Notes: generated by a model from the sequence alone, not told the origin. A DNA stretch of 50,589 nucleotides from Flavobacterium omnivorum (GCF_900099915.1 NZ_FNDB01000022.1:1-50589), one strand, 5' to 3'; counted from the first letter of the stretch, positions 27,484 to 37,444 are shown. Made by a program: numbers and translations.

Positions 27484-28653
27484 CTATTTCACCGCTGGCT
27501 TATAATCTTGCTTATCAATTATCATTTTTGATAAAATCTCCTTAAGAATCTCAGAAGTTCCACCTCCTATTGGACCTAAACGACTGTCTCTAAACAAACG
27601 TGCTAAAGGATATTCTTCCATGTAACCATAACCTCCCAACATTTGCAAACAACTATAAATTGTTTCATCTGCGACTTTAGTAGATTTTAATTTAGCCATA
27701 GTAGCTTCTTTAACTACATATTCTCCTTTGTCTAATCGTGCTACGGCTGCATAATTAAATACTTTACAATGCTCTACCTCTGTTGCATGCTCTACTAACG
27801 TATGTCTCAATGCTTGAAATTTATTTATTTTTTTTCCAAAAGCCTCGCGCTGCGACATGTACTCTATTGTATAATCAATTGCGTATTCCGCTCTCGCATG
27901 ACCGTTTATAGCCATAATCAAGCGCTCTAAAGCAAAATGTTGCATAATATAAGGAAACCCCTTTCCTTCTTCTCCCATCAAATTCTCGACAGGAATCTCC
28001 ACATTATCAAATGCAATTTCGGCCGTATCGGATGCTCTCCATCCTAATTTATCCAGTTTTATAGCTGAAACTCCTTTCAAGTTCGTATCCATTAAAAAGA
28101 TACTAATCCCTTTATTCCCCAGCTCAGGACTTGTTTTTGCAGCGACTATATAATAATCAGCATAAACACCATTGGTAATGAATGTTTTAGACCCGTTAAT
28201 AATGTATTTGTCTCCCTTTTTGACTGCATTAGTGCGCATACCCGCAACATCACTACCACCAAAAGGTTCTGTTATACACAAAGCGCCTATTTTGTCACCA
28301 GCAATACTTGGAGCTAAATAATCTTGCTTTATTCTTTCGTCTCCTTCTGCATTCAAATGCGTCATGGCTAAATAAGAATGAGCCCACATAGCAGCAGCAA
28401 AACCAGATGATTTAATTTTTTGAAGTTCTTCTAGAAAAATAACGGTGTAAAATAAATCTAAATTCAATCCACCGTAAGCCTCTGGATACCCGATTCCAAA
28501 AAAGCCCATATCCCCAAACTTCTTCCATATAAATCGCTCAATTGACCCGGTTTTCTCCCATTTTTCAATATGAGGCACCACTTCTTTTTGCAAAAAACCT
28601 TTTAAACTTTCTCTAAATAATTGGTGTTCTTCTGTGAAATAACTTGAATTCAT
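27484..28653 (-). CDS. Acyl-CoA dehydrogenase
   Basis: FAD-dependent dehydrogenase that forms the alpha,beta double bond in acyl-CoA during fatty or amino acid breakdown. From the ATG at 28653 (MNSSYFTEEHQLFRESLKGFLQKEV) it has 389 aa; the frame is open to an ATG at 28695, but those 14 extra residues are not family-like. Seen: ITEPFGGSDVAGMRT, GSKTFITNGVYADY, FALERLIMAINGHARAEYA, QMLGGYGYMEEYPLARLFRDSR with the likely catalytic Glu, and IGGGTSEI. The acyl-chain specificity cannot be read from the sequence. No beta-oxidation partner lies nearby. Confidence 0.93.
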   Translation of the reverse strand: MNSSYFTEEHQLFRESLKGFLQKEVVPHIEKWEKTGSIERFIWKKFGDMGFFGIGYPEAYGGLNLDLFYTVIFLEELQKIKSSGFAAAMWAHSYLAMTHLNAEGDERIKQDYLAPSIAGDKIGALCITEPFGGSDVAGMRTNAVKKGDKYIINGSKTFITNGVYADYYIVAAKTSPELGNKGISIFLMDTNLKGVSAIKLDKLGWRASDTAEIAFDNVEIPVENLMGEEGKGFPYIMQHFALERLIMAINGHARAEYAIDYTIEYMSQREAFGKKINKFQALRHTLVEHATEVEHCKVFNYAAVARLDKGEYVVKEATMAKLKSTKVADETIYSCLQMLGGYGYMEEYPLARLFRDSRLGPIGGGTSEILKEILSKMIIDKQDYKPAVK

Positions 28654-28830
28654 ATAACTATTATTATTTTTAACAAATTGATGTAATTGAAACAAAAAGC
28701 AACAGCTATGCGTTTCAGATTTAAGATTTTTTAAATGAAGCCATCAAGCTGTACCTTAAAAAAGAATTATGGCACAAAACAACCGTTTTGCAGCAAATTA
28801 CACTATTTTAGATCAGCGAATTATAGACTT

Positions 28831-29718
28831 TTAATCAAAGTCCAAATATAAGTCAATTATTTTTGCTTTATCAACAGGAAATCCCTTAATTTTTGTTAAA
28901 TCCTCAATATTGTTAAAATCTCCTTTCATGCTTCTGTAGGTCACAATTTCTTTTGCCAAGGCATACCTGAAATAATAAAACTGTGAAAGCTCTTTTAATG
29001 AGGCGTTATTGATGTCAATTTTCTTAAATTCAGGCAGCGTTATGATCTTAAAATGGGTGTTCAAATTTTCGATCACTTCTGACGACAATCCCCACACATC
29101 CTGCATTTGTTCCATGGACACAAACCCTCCTAAAGCTTCTTTTTGTTTTAAAATTCGAAGGGAAATCGCTTCGCCGATACCATAAATTTTAATCAGATCC
29201 TCTCTTGTTGCCCGATTCATGTCTACGACTACTATTTTTTCTTTTTGGGCGAAAGCCGAATTGGTATACTTTTTAAATTTATTAGACTCTTTTTTACTGT
29301 TTACCCAATCCGGAAATTTAAAAAATGGTGCAATCTTATGCAATAAAGAATCCGACACTTTAGTAATATCCTGAAATTCTTCAGCAGAATTTACAAATTT
29401 ATTATTCTTTCTAAAGGCTAACAATCGATCAATCTCCTTTACGGACATGCCCAATTTATACCCTTTATAGTCCGTTATGAAATTGGGATTGAAAAGATAT
29501 ATTTTTGGCGCCCTAATTTCGGCACTCCTTTTCATGGAGTCTAATCCAGATTGAAGCGAAAGCCATTTTTGTTTCGCTGGATCCTCTTTTGTTACTGGGG
29601 TAAAATCAACAAAACAATAGACTAGTTGTAAAGAAATGATGATTACAAACAGACAGAAGATGCCTGTGCGTTGCTCTTTAGAAAACTTAAAATAAGTCTG
29701 AATCGTTTTAAAACTCAT
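28831..29718 (-). CDS. ComEA-like helix-hairpin-helix protein
   Basis: Membrane-anchored protein of 295 aa with one N-terminal transmembrane helix (GIFCLFVIIISLQLVYCFVD, about residues 19-38). The outer part carries repeated helix-hairpin-helix units: FNPNFITDYKGYKLGMSVKEIDRLLAFRK, VVDMNRATREDLIKIYGIGEAISLRILKQKEALGGF, and IDINNASLKELSQFYYFRYALAKEIVTYRSMKGDF. The NxAxxxDLxxIxGIGxxxAxxIxxxR pattern is that of ComEA-type DNA-binding domains. Its role may be DNA binding at the cell surface or uptake, but no other competence gene is present here. Confidence 0.85.
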   Translation of the reverse strand: MSFKTIQTYFKFSKEQRTGIFCLFVIIISLQLVYCFVDFTPVTKEDPAKQKWLSLQSGLDSMKRSAEIRAPKIYLFNPNFITDYKGYKLGMSVKEIDRLLAFRKNNKFVNSAEEFQDITKVSDSLLHKIAPFFKFPDWVNSKKESNKFKKYTNSAFAQKEKIVVVDMNRATREDLIKIYGIGEAISLRILKQKEALGGFVSMEQMQDVWGLSSEVIENLNTHFKIITLPEFKKIDINNASLKELSQFYYFRYALAKEIVTYRSMKGDFNNIEDLTKIKGFPVDKAKIIDLYLDFD

Positions 29719-29936
29719 TTGATGCGATTGTATTTACCTAATGATAAAGGAAATCTAAATTTATAAATAAAAGTAAGACCTGTTACATTGTGAAGATAAA
29801 TATTTTAAAAAAAAATAACACGTTGATAGCGCCCAATATATCGGGTTTTCAAAAGATTTAATTAAGGTAAAGCATATTATATTGTATTTTATAACTTAAA
29901 ACTAAATTATTGTTTTTTATTTTTTGTAAAAAAGAA

Positions 29937-29944
29937 TACATTTG
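29937..29944 (+). promoter_or_regulatory. Candidate -7 element for the amino-acid permease gene
   Basis: TACATTTG fits TAnnTTTG and lies 31 bp upstream of the ATG at 29976. A TTG sits 24 bp further upstream, slightly beyond the preferred spacing. Confidence 0.55.
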
Positions 29945-29975
29945 GAGCTTAATAACAAACAAAACCATATAACCC

Positions 29976-31427
29976 ATGTCAATTTGGAAAACTAAACCCC
30001 TTTCGGTCTTGCTTAATGAAGCGTCAGAATCCGAAAAAGGATTAAAAAGGACTTTGTCATCACGTTCATTAGTAGCACTTGGAGTTGGAGCTATTATTGG
30101 AGCTGGATTATTCTCATTAACTGGTATTGCTGCTGCGGAACACGCAGGTCCAGCAGTTACCCTTTCTTTTATCTTAGCTGCAGTAGGATGTGCCTTTGCA
30201 GGACTTTGCTATGCTGAATTTGCCTCCATGATACCTGTTGCAGGTAGTGCTTATACTTATTCCTACGCCACCATGGGAGAATTTATGGCATGGATTATAG
30301 GTTGGGATTTAGTTCTTGAATACGCATTAGGTGCCGCTACCGTTGGAGTTAGCTGGTCTCGATATTTACTGGAATTATTAAATAAGTACGGCATTCATCT
30401 GAATCCGAAATTTATATGTTCTCCCTGGGAAACCTTAACATTAGGTGACGGTACCGTTATCGAAGGAGGATATATTAACCTTCCTGCTATTTTGATCGTT
30501 TCTGCACTGTCATTATTATTAATTAGAGGAACTAAAGAATCTGCCTCAATCAATAATATTTTAGTAGTAGTAAAGGTTATTGTTGTAATCATGTTTATTG
30601 TTTTAGGATGGGACTATATTGATCCTGCAAATTATTCCCCATATATTCCAGAAAACATTGGTGTTAAAGGTCAGTTTGGTTGGTCAGGAATAGCTGCTGG
30701 AGCCGGAACTGTTTTCTTTGCCTTCATTGGTTTTGATGCCGTTTCAACTGCTGCACAAGAAGCGAAAAATCCTCAAAAAGGAATGCCAATTGGTATTTTA
30801 GGATCCTTGGTAATTTGTACAATATTGTATGTATTATTTGCTCATGTTATGACGGGTCTTGTACCCTATTATGAATTTGCAGGCGATGCAAAACCAGCTG
30901 CAACAGCATTTGCAGTAACTGGCTATACGTTCCTTCAAACTGGATTAATTGTCGCTATTTTGGCAGGATACACCTCGGTAATGTTGGTGATGCTAATGGG
31001 ACAAAGTCGCGTTTTCTATACGATGAGTAAAGATGGATTACTTCCTGCTTTCTTCAGCGACATTCATTCAAAATTTAGAACTCCTTGGAAAACAAATCTT
31101 TTTTTCATGGTATTTGTGAGCCTTTTTGCAGGTTTCGTACCGGTAAGTGATTTGGGTCACATGGTTAGTATTGGAACCTTGTTAGCCTTTGTATTAGTTT
31201 GTATCGGCGTATTAGTGATGCGTAAAAAAATGCCAGATGCACCACGATCTTTTAAAACCCCATTCGTTCCTTACGTTCCTATTGCTGGAGTTTTAGTATG
31301 TAGTTACTTGATGTACTCGCTACCGTACGAAAGTTGGATTCGATTGATTATATGGATGGCACTGGGTGTTGCACTGTACTTTGTTTACGGAAAGAAAAAC
31401 AGTAAATTAAACAATCCTGATAAATAG
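29976..31427 (+). CDS. APC-family amino acid permease
   Basis: Inner-membrane secondary transporter of the amino acid-polyamine-organocation superfamily, most like the cationic amino acid transporter group. 483 aa with about 12 hydrophobic segments. Seen: the first-helix motif VALGVGAIIGAGLFSLTG, SFILAAVGCAFAGLCYAEFASMIPVAGSAYTYSY, and FFAFIGFDAVSTAAQEAKNPQKGMPIGI. The substrate cannot be decided from sequence. It is a single-gene transcript with a TACATTTG promoter and a very strong terminator. Confidence 0.92.
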   Translation: MSIWKTKPLSVLLNEASESEKGLKRTLSSRSLVALGVGAIIGAGLFSLTGIAAAEHAGPAVTLSFILAAVGCAFAGLCYAEFASMIPVAGSAYTYSYATMGEFMAWIIGWDLVLEYALGAATVGVSWSRYLLELLNKYGIHLNPKFICSPWETLTLGDGTVIEGGYINLPAILIVSALSLLLIRGTKESASINNILVVVKVIVVIMFIVLGWDYIDPANYSPYIPENIGVKGQFGWSGIAAGAGTVFFAFIGFDAVSTAAQEAKNPQKGMPIGILGSLVICTILYVLFAHVMTGLVPYYEFAGDAKPAATAFAVTGYTFLQTGLIVAILAGYTSVMLVMLMGQSRVFYTMSKDGLLPAFFSDIHSKFRTPWKTNLFFMVFVSLFAGFVPVSDLGHMVSIGTLLAFVLVCIGVLVMRKKMPDAPRSFKTPFVPYVPIAGVLVCSYLMYSLPYESWIRLIIWMALGVALYFVYGKKNSKLNNPDK

Positions 31428-31442
31428 ATTTAGTATTAAAAT

Positions 31443-31488
31443 AAAAAAGGGGATTATAAAGTACTTATACTTTATAATCCCCTTTTTT
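31443..31488. terminator. Long bidirectional terminator between the permease and PspC genes
   Basis: Perfect arms of 21 bp (31443-31463 and 31468-31488) with a 4-nt loop, extendable to 27 bp (31437-31494). The A-tract and T-tract on either side serve the convergent genes. Confidence 0.92.
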
Positions 31489-31502
31489 ATTTTAATACCT
31501 TC

Positions 31503-31730
31503 TTACAAATCAAAAACTGACGTACGTTTAGCTCGTATTAAATCCTTTAACCGAATCCAAAAAGCCAAGGTTAGATAAACTGCAAACCACAATCCTGCAG
31601 TTACGAATGACAAATAAATAAAAAAAAGCCGCACACTACTGGCGCGCATTCCTAATGTATCCGCTAAACGGGAGGAAACGTGAAAGCCGTGCTTTTCAAA
31701 AAAGAACTTGAGCTTAATAATTGCTGACAT
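31503..31730 (-). CDS. PspC domain protein
   Basis: Small membrane protein of 75 aa with a PspC-type domain: FFEKHGFHVSSRLADTLGMRASSVRLFFIYLSFVTAGLWFAVYLTLAFWIRLKD. The single hydrophobic segment (about residues 35-60) follows the RLADTLGM... part. PspC proteins belong to envelope-stress (phage shock) systems, but no PspA or PspB is nearby. A TAATTTTG element at 31753-31760 gives a promoter with a short leader. Confidence 0.85.
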   Translation of the reverse strand: MSAIIKLKFFFEKHGFHVSSRLADTLGMRASSVRLFFIYLSFVTAGLWFAVYLTLAFWIRLKDLIRAKRTSVFDL

Positions 31731-31752
31731 TTTCTTGAGTTTTTTGTTGGAG

Positions 31753-31760
31753 CAAAATTA
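31753..31760 (-). promoter_or_regulatory. Candidate -7 element of the PspC gene
   Basis: TAATTTTG on the minus strand fits TAnnTTTG, 22 bp upstream of the ATG at 31730. No good -33 element is visible. Confidence 0.4.
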
Positions 31761-31814
31761 CAAAATTTACCAATCGGTTAAGGCATTAATAAGTGCCTTT
31801 TCCTTTGGAGATCT

Positions 31815-33089
31815 TTACACCCTACTTTTAATTAATTCCAATCCCAAAGCACATTCTAAGCACCTACTTTTATTACAATATTCCTTTTTAAGTTGCAGCA
31901 ACGATTGTGTGTCAAAAGCACTTTTTGAAACGATCCCAAATGAACTAAATTTATCAATGATAGCGTTTTTCTCAGGATTCAATCCGTTTAGTAAATTTAT
32001 TAAGTCTTCCGTAATTTCTTTTCCCTGACTTTTAGCAAAAGCAAACTGCAGCGGAATTATTGTATTCACCATCAACAAATCGACGAAAGATTTAGAAAGC
32101 ATTTTCTTTTTGATGGGACTTTCCTTGTCAAACTGATAATGACTTTCCCAATAAGGAGAAACTCCTATTTGAAAAACTTGAACACTATTTTTCAAGGAAT
32201 TCAAAGTACTTATTTTAGAAAATAAATTTTGGTGTGTGTGATACAAATTAGCCAACTGAGACAAACGAATTGTTGGAAAATTATCCGGCCTATGCTTAAA
32301 AAACTGAACTTGATCTGCCATTAAATGCTCTAATTGATACTTATGCAACACATAAAAATACCTGAATTTTAAATCCTTGTAATAATTATCTTCTTTTTCA
32401 GAATCCAATAATCCAGCTAATCCAAAAAATAATGCTTCTATATTCTCAACTTCAAAACTTTCTTTTCGGATTATGGAAAAAGGTATGGATTGGGCCATTT
32501 TAAAGAACGTCTCTCCGTTTGTATTTAAACCAAAATTCCTAGCCAAAAGACTAAACAAAACAGCTTCCCAATCTTGACTGGTTTGCGCTAACAAATCAAA
32601 AATAGGCTTAGATTTTCTTTCTAAACGTTCAAAAAACAGGCGTTCCTGCCAATTTTTAAAAACAAATTCATCGACCTCTTTAATTTGCTTTTCACAGAAA
32701 ATCCATGATTTAGGAGCCATTAAAGACTGATAGTTTTGGATGGTTACTGGATCAACATATTTTTTAAGTTCCAAGACGGGAATTTCAATATTATTGCTTC
32801 TATAAATCTCGGTGTCGTGTTCCCAAACCACATGAAGAATTACATTTTCATACGCTGAATCAAGTTCGTGATGATGCACATACCAGTCTGAAGATTTAAG
32901 ATGAATTTCAACGTTTCCAGCCCATTTTTGATTTCCAATGGTGATTTGAGCATTGAAAAAATCAGGACCTGCCAATTCAAGATACTGACCAACATTAATA
33001 ATTGTGATTTCTTCATCATTGAAAGTTCTCAAATTCAAAGCATCAAACTTCTTGAATTTCCAAAGGTAATGGAGAAAATCTTCTTTCAT
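31815..33089 (-). CDS. DUF2851 family protein
   Basis: Conserved Bacteroidota protein of 424 aa with no known function. Family-like segments: MKEDFLHYLWKFKKFD at the start, GPDFFNAQITIGNQKWAGNVEIHLKSSDWYVHHHELDSAYENVILHVVWEHD, and a C-terminal cysteine cluster KKEYCNKSRCLECALG that may bind metal. I see no signal peptide or membrane segment, so it is probably cytosolic. A nested hairpin (33109-33156) lies just upstream of the start. Confidence 0.87.
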   Translation of the reverse strand: MKEDFLHYLWKFKKFDALNLRTFNDEEITIINVGQYLELAGPDFFNAQITIGNQKWAGNVEIHLKSSDWYVHHHELDSAYENVILHVVWEHDTEIYRSNNIEIPVLELKKYVDPVTIQNYQSLMAPKSWIFCEKQIKEVDEFVFKNWQERLFFERLERKSKPIFDLLAQTSQDWEAVLFSLLARNFGLNTNGETFFKMAQSIPFSIIRKESFEVENIEALFFGLAGLLDSEKEDNYYKDLKFRYFYVLHKYQLEHLMADQVQFFKHRPDNFPTIRLSQLANLYHTHQNLFSKISTLNSLKNSVQVFQIGVSPYWESHYQFDKESPIKKKMLSKSFVDLLMVNTIIPLQFAFAKSQGKEITEDLINLLNGLNPEKNAIIDKFSSFGIVSKSAFDTQSLLQLKKEYCNKSRCLECALGLELIKSRV

Positions 33090-33108
33090 ATTTTAGATTT
33101 TAGACACT

Positions 33109-33156
33109 CCTCAACCCAAACCGCTCTATTAAAAAGAGCGAAAGACAAAATTGAGG
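33109..33156 (-). promoter_or_regulatory. Nested stem-loop upstream of the DUF2851 gene
   Basis: Outer arms CCTCAA (33109-33114) / TTGAGG (33151-33156) enclose inner arms CGCTCT (33122-33127) / AGAGCG (33135-33140). It lies 20 bp before the ATG at 33089 and has no following U-tract, so it is more likely a leader structure than a terminator. Confidence 0.4.
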
Positions 33157-33247
33157 ATTTCACATTTCATCATTAAAGGAGAACTAAGATAGTAAATTAG
33201 ACAAGAAGTCTTACTTTAAACAACATGCATTTAAAATCTAAGTACAT

Positions 33248-33730
33248 TTACCGTAGCAGATACAATTTGGCGCAAGCCCGAGCATCGGATAAAGCTTCGT
33301 GGTGATTCAAAACGATGTTCATCTCACGGCAGCAATCACTCAATTTGGTTGGTTTTAGTCCTTTGCTTTTATAGATTTTCACCGTGCATTCCCATCGGGC
33401 TGCGAGATTTAAATCCGCATAATCCAAACCGTACAGCACCATCGATTTCGCTAAAACATTTCGGTCAAAACTTTCATTGTGCGCCACTACCACTCTATTT
33501 TGTAGCCGCTTTTTAATTTCTGGATATACCTGTATGAATGATTTTGCATGAAGTGTATCGTGAGGATAAATCCCGTGAACTTGTATTGTAAAGGGAGAAA
33601 ACAGGTTATTTGGTGGTTTGATCAAGGTTACAAACTCATCCACAATTATTCCGTTTTCTACAGTAACAATTCCCACAGAACATGGATGATAAGCGGTGGC
33701 AGTCTCAAAATCTATAGCGGTGAATGTCAT
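33248..33730 (-). CDS. DnaQ-like 3'-5' exonuclease
   Basis: Single-domain DEDDh exonuclease of 160 aa. Seen: exo I FTAIDFETA with D7 and E9, exo II VVVAHNESFDRNVL, and exo III HHEALSDARACAKLYL with the general-base His and final Asp. Similar stand-alone proteins are annotated as DNA polymerase III epsilon-like exonucleases. The true substrate, DNA or RNA, is not evident. It has no C-terminal polymerase-binding part or GIY-YIG fusion. Confidence 0.9.
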   Translation of the reverse strand: MTFTAIDFETATAYHPCSVGIVTVENGIIVDEFVTLIKPPNNLFSPFTIQVHGIYPHDTLHAKSFIQVYPEIKKRLQNRVVVAHNESFDRNVLAKSMVLYGLDYADLNLAARWECTVKIYKSKGLKPTKLSDCCREMNIVLNHHEALSDARACAKLYLLR

Positions 33731-33906
33731 TTTCGGAGTTTTAGGTTATCGATTGTCTGTCGTGGGTGATTGGTTGTGGCTTAGCGATTATGAGCAATAA
33801 GCGGAATTTAGGTTTTAATAATAATCAAAAAAAAAGCCACAAATTAAAAGAACAAACACAAAATAAATTTGTACTGATTAATCTAATTTATGGCAAAAAA
33901 AAATTC

Positions 33907-35268
33907 TTATTTTATTGAACCAATAATATCATATTTGGTAATAATGTGGTGATTACCATTTTGTAATTCTACTAAAACCGCTTCATTTTCTTTAGTAAAC
34001 AATTTAGAAACCTCTTCTATTGGGGTTCCGTGTTTTACAATTGGAAAAGGTTTACCCATAATTTCTTTAATGGGTTTATCGGCCACATCTTTATCCGCTA
34101 CATAACTTTGAAACAAATCACTTTCGTCCACAGAGCCAACAAATCCATTGATATCGATGACCGGAATTTGTGAAATTTTATATTTACGCATGCGCTCAAT
34201 TGCATGTGAGACTAATTCTTCGGTACGCACAACAATTAATGGTTTATCTATATGATCCTTGATCACATCTTCTGCTTTTGTAATTTCGTCTTCTAGAAAA
34301 CCACGTTCGCGCATCCAATCGTCATTGAACATTTTACCCACATAGCGACTTCCCGAATCATGGAAAAGAACCACAACCACATCCTCTGGTTTGAAATGTT
34401 CTTTGAGCTGCAACAATCCTTTTACAGCTGCGCCTGCTGAATTACCTACAAAAATCCCTTCTTCCAAAGCAATTTTACGTGTGTATACCGCGGCATCTTT
34501 ATCCGTTACTTTTGTAAACCCATCTATTAAAGAGAAATCCACATTTTTGGGAAGAATATCTTCTCCAATTCCTTCGGTTATGTAGGAATAGATTTCGTTT
34601 TCGTCAAAAATCCCAGTTTCGTGGTATTTTTTAAACACAGAACCATAGGTATCAATTCCCCAAATTTTAATATTCGGATTGCGTTCTTTTAGATACTTTG
34701 CTACTCCAGAAATCGTTCCGCCAGTTCCTACGCCTACAACAAAGTGCGTAATTTTACCTTCTGTTTGCTCCCAAATTTCAGGACCAGTTTGCTCGTAGTG
34801 CGCTATTGCATTGGATGGATTGTCGTATTGATTCACATACCATGAATTAGGCGTCTCCTCGGCCAGTCTTTTCGAAACTGAATAATAAGATCTTGGGTCA
34901 GTAGGTTCTACATCCGTAGGGCACACCACTACTTTTGCCCCTACGGCGCGAAGAATATCCATCTTTTCTTTAGACTGTTTGTCTGATATCACACAAATCA
35001 GTTTGTATCCCTTGATGATGGCTACTAAAGCCAAACCCATTCCCGTATTTCCTGAAGTTCCTTCAATGATGGTTCCGCTAGGCTTTAATCTGCCATCAGC
35101 TTCCGCATCGGCAATCATTTTTACAGCCATCCTGTCTTTAACAGAATTCCCTGGATTGAATGTTTCCACTTTTGCAAGCACCAAAGCATCCACTTCAGCG
35201 GTTACTTTATTTAGTTTAACTAATGGCGTGTTGCCTATTGTACCTAATATATTTTCTGCGTAACGCAT
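33907..35268 (-). CDS. PLP-dependent cystathionine beta-synthase / cysteine synthase with CBS domains
   Basis: Sulfur amino acid enzyme that replaces the beta-substituent of serine or O-acetylserine. 453 aa. The PLP fold (residues 1-320) has the cofactor lysine K44 in NPGNSVKDRMA, the substrate loop EGTSGNTG (69-76) and the phosphate loop GTGGT (181-185). The C-terminal part (about 330-453) has two CBS motifs, a layout typical of cystathionine beta-synthase and usually a regulatory site for adenosyl ligands. Whether it makes cystathionine or cysteine cannot be told from the sequence. A TATCTTTG -7 element lies 43 bp upstream. Confidence 0.93.
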   Translation of the reverse strand: MRYAENILGTIGNTPLVKLNKVTAEVDALVLAKVETFNPGNSVKDRMAVKMIADAEADGRLKPSGTIIEGTSGNTGMGLALVAIIKGYKLICVISDKQSKEKMDILRAVGAKVVVCPTDVEPTDPRSYYSVSKRLAEETPNSWYVNQYDNPSNAIAHYEQTGPEIWEQTEGKITHFVVGVGTGGTISGVAKYLKERNPNIKIWGIDTYGSVFKKYHETGIFDENEIYSYITEGIGEDILPKNVDFSLIDGFTKVTDKDAAVYTRKIALEEGIFVGNSAGAAVKGLLQLKEHFKPEDVVVVLFHDSGSRYVGKMFNDDWMRERGFLEDEITKAEDVIKDHIDKPLIVVRTEELVSHAIERMRKYKISQIPVIDINGFVGSVDESDLFQSYVADKDVADKPIKEIMGKPFPIVKHGTPIEEVSKLFTKENEAVLVELQNGNHHIITKYDIIGSIK

Positions 35269-35311
35269 TGTATCGTAAATTTAAGATTGTAATTTGTTGT
35301 AAATAATGGTG

Positions 35312-35319
35312 CAAAGATA
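35312..35319 (-). promoter_or_regulatory. Candidate -7 element of the CBS-domain synthase gene
   Basis: TATCTTTG on the minus strand fits TAnnTTTG, 43 bp upstream of the ATG at 35268. No well-spaced -33 element was found. Confidence 0.45.
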
Positions 35320-35518
35320 GTATTTTGTTACAAAATAATATTCGTTGTGAAAAATAGGATAAAAGATTCCTTCACTCCTATTTTATAAAGCAGCAATAGA
35401 ATCAATTTCATTTAGAGTATCATCGCTATAGGTGCCCCTTGAAACGAGTAAATAAAACTAAATACATCCTAAAAAAAGCTAATCAAGACTCCTCTAGAAA
35501 GTGCTTTTTTTTATCTTG

Positions 35519-37444
35519 TTAATTGAAAAAATTCCAAATCAACCCAAATCGAATGGTAAAATCTCTGGATGGATTGTTAGGAGAAGCATAAAAGTTATTC
35601 CCGGTGAGCGCGGAATTAAAATGTTCTGCTTTAAAATAGATTCTTGTTCTTTGGATTTTTGCATTTATAAAAAAATCAAGATTGGGATGGTTCCCAATTT
35701 GTTTGTCTTTTTGAACAAAAAACTCTCCAATAACAGGATTGTATTCATTTGCATAATAATTAGAAAAATAATTTAACGAAATACCTGTTTGCAGAAACAA
35801 GGCTTTTTTAAATATAAAATCCGAAAAGTAAAATGTATTGCGCGTCACAATTGCTGGAACATTTAATATAGCGTCCTGCTGTTCTGTTTTTTGATAGAGA
35901 ATGGTGTTATCCAAAGCAAAATTCCCGAATTTTAATTCTCTACTAATTTTAACCGACAAATAATTGATTGTTCCATCGTATTGCGCAGGAGCTACAATTT
36001 GCGTTTTTGCTGCTTTCTGCTGCGCAGTCGATACATCTGTAAAATACAAATGATCATTCAAAACTGAAAACTGTAATTCTGCATTTATCCACGGCGAAAT
36101 TGCATTGGCTTTTATGGTATTAATTTTTTCATTCTTGAACTCATTGGACCAATTGTACTGTACGTAACTACTTTGATGCAAATTATAATTATTATTGGGT
36201 AATTTGTTTATATTCTGATATTGAAAAACCAACTGAATTTCATCATTTACATCATATTGCAAATTCGCATCCAAATTAGACAGCGACTGTGCCGTTACCG
36301 ATCGGGAATATAAAAATTTACCTTTCCACTTATCACGTCGGTATTCATATTGTCCACCAGCGCTGTTGATTTGCTGACTGAATGCACTAGGAATTGTGTT
36401 TTGATTATCAAACACCAAAATCCGATTATAGTAATAATTAGACCTAAAATCATCAATGAAAAATTGAAAATTTCCCAAAGTAGTGTTCTCATAAATCAAC
36501 CCTACTCTATTGTACATTTTATTATAACGCGTTTGATCATTAATACCACTATCCAGAAAAGAATCTCCAAAACGATTTATCTGCTCTGAACCTACGGTTG
36601 ACAAAAGTGTGGCTTGATTGTATTCGAAAAACTTATTCTCGTAATTAAATTGATGCGTTACATAAAGATTATTTGCTCCTTTATTTGGGTTGACTCTAAA
36701 ATTGTGATCTAAAAAAACGCGCTTGCCTTTTAAAAAGGATTTAGCATCATTAAAATACACTTCAAATCGCTGTCGGTTATTGTAGTTTGGGTCTTCGCTC
36801 TCAAAATTATCGATGGTAGTAATTCCGCCGTTTTCTTCGTTGAGAATATCTTGAAAGGTATAATGCGCTTTCGCAAAATAACGTTTGTTCTTTGTATTAT
36901 AATTAGTCGTAAATCTAAAGTTTCCAGTACTAGACAATTGATTGAGATACTCCCCTTCAGACCGCAGTCCTTTATAAGCTATTGAAAAATTTAGATTTTC
37001 AGAAGTATTTAGGGTAATAAAAGCATCAACAGATTGTCCTTTCTTGATTGTAGTTTTAAAATACAATTCGGTTACGGGAGTTGCAACAGAATAATACCTA
37101 ATTTGGTTGGCTTCTAAAAAATTAAAATGTTTGGCTTTAAAGCCAAATTCAGGATACGGAGAAAAATCCGTTAAGCTGTATTGCAACGTATTATACGTTT
37201 GACCGTCATTAGCAAACGGTAACAATCCAAAAATATCTTTTCGCAAATAATTATGACTGTACTCTTTTTGAATCGTCAGTGATGTATCGATATAGGTCGT
37301 ATCATTTTCGATTGTAATCACCTTATACAAATCGATGGTGGCAATTTTAGCTGCTGTTGTATCTTTAATTCGCTTTTGTAGACTTAAATCTTGAGCAATA
37401 CATACGTTTGTTACTAATAAAAATAATAATACCGCTTTTTTCAT
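35519..37444 (-). CDS. Putative outer-membrane porin
   Basis: Predicted beta-barrel protein of the Bacteroidota putative porin family. 641 aa, with a signal peptide ending near VCIAQ (residue 18). The body alternates aromatic and polar residues in many short strands (for example YFKTTIKKGQSVDAFITLN, RFTTNYNTKNKRYFAKAHYTF), and it ends on FTIRFGLIWNFFN, a typical C-terminal barrel strand with terminal aromatic residues. Substrate unknown. It lies 250 bp downstream of the synthase gene's start and is probably transcribed separately. Confidence 0.85.
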   Translation of the reverse strand: MKKAVLLFLLVTNVCIAQDLSLQKRIKDTTAAKIATIDLYKVITIENDTTYIDTSLTIQKEYSHNYLRKDIFGLLPFANDGQTYNTLQYSLTDFSPYPEFGFKAKHFNFLEANQIRYYSVATPVTELYFKTTIKKGQSVDAFITLNTSENLNFSIAYKGLRSEGEYLNQLSSTGNFRFTTNYNTKNKRYFAKAHYTFQDILNEENGGITTIDNFESEDPNYNNRQRFEVYFNDAKSFLKGKRVFLDHNFRVNPNKGANNLYVTHQFNYENKFFEYNQATLLSTVGSEQINRFGDSFLDSGINDQTRYNKMYNRVGLIYENTTLGNFQFFIDDFRSNYYYNRILVFDNQNTIPSAFSQQINSAGGQYEYRRDKWKGKFLYSRSVTAQSLSNLDANLQYDVNDEIQLVFQYQNINKLPNNNYNLHQSSYVQYNWSNEFKNEKINTIKANAISPWINAELQFSVLNDHLYFTDVSTAQQKAAKTQIVAPAQYDGTINYLSVKISRELKFGNFALDNTILYQKTEQQDAILNVPAIVTRNTFYFSDFIFKKALFLQTGISLNYFSNYYANEYNPVIGEFFVQKDKQIGNHPNLDFFINAKIQRTRIYFKAEHFNSALTGNNFYASPNNPSRDFTIRFGLIWNFFN

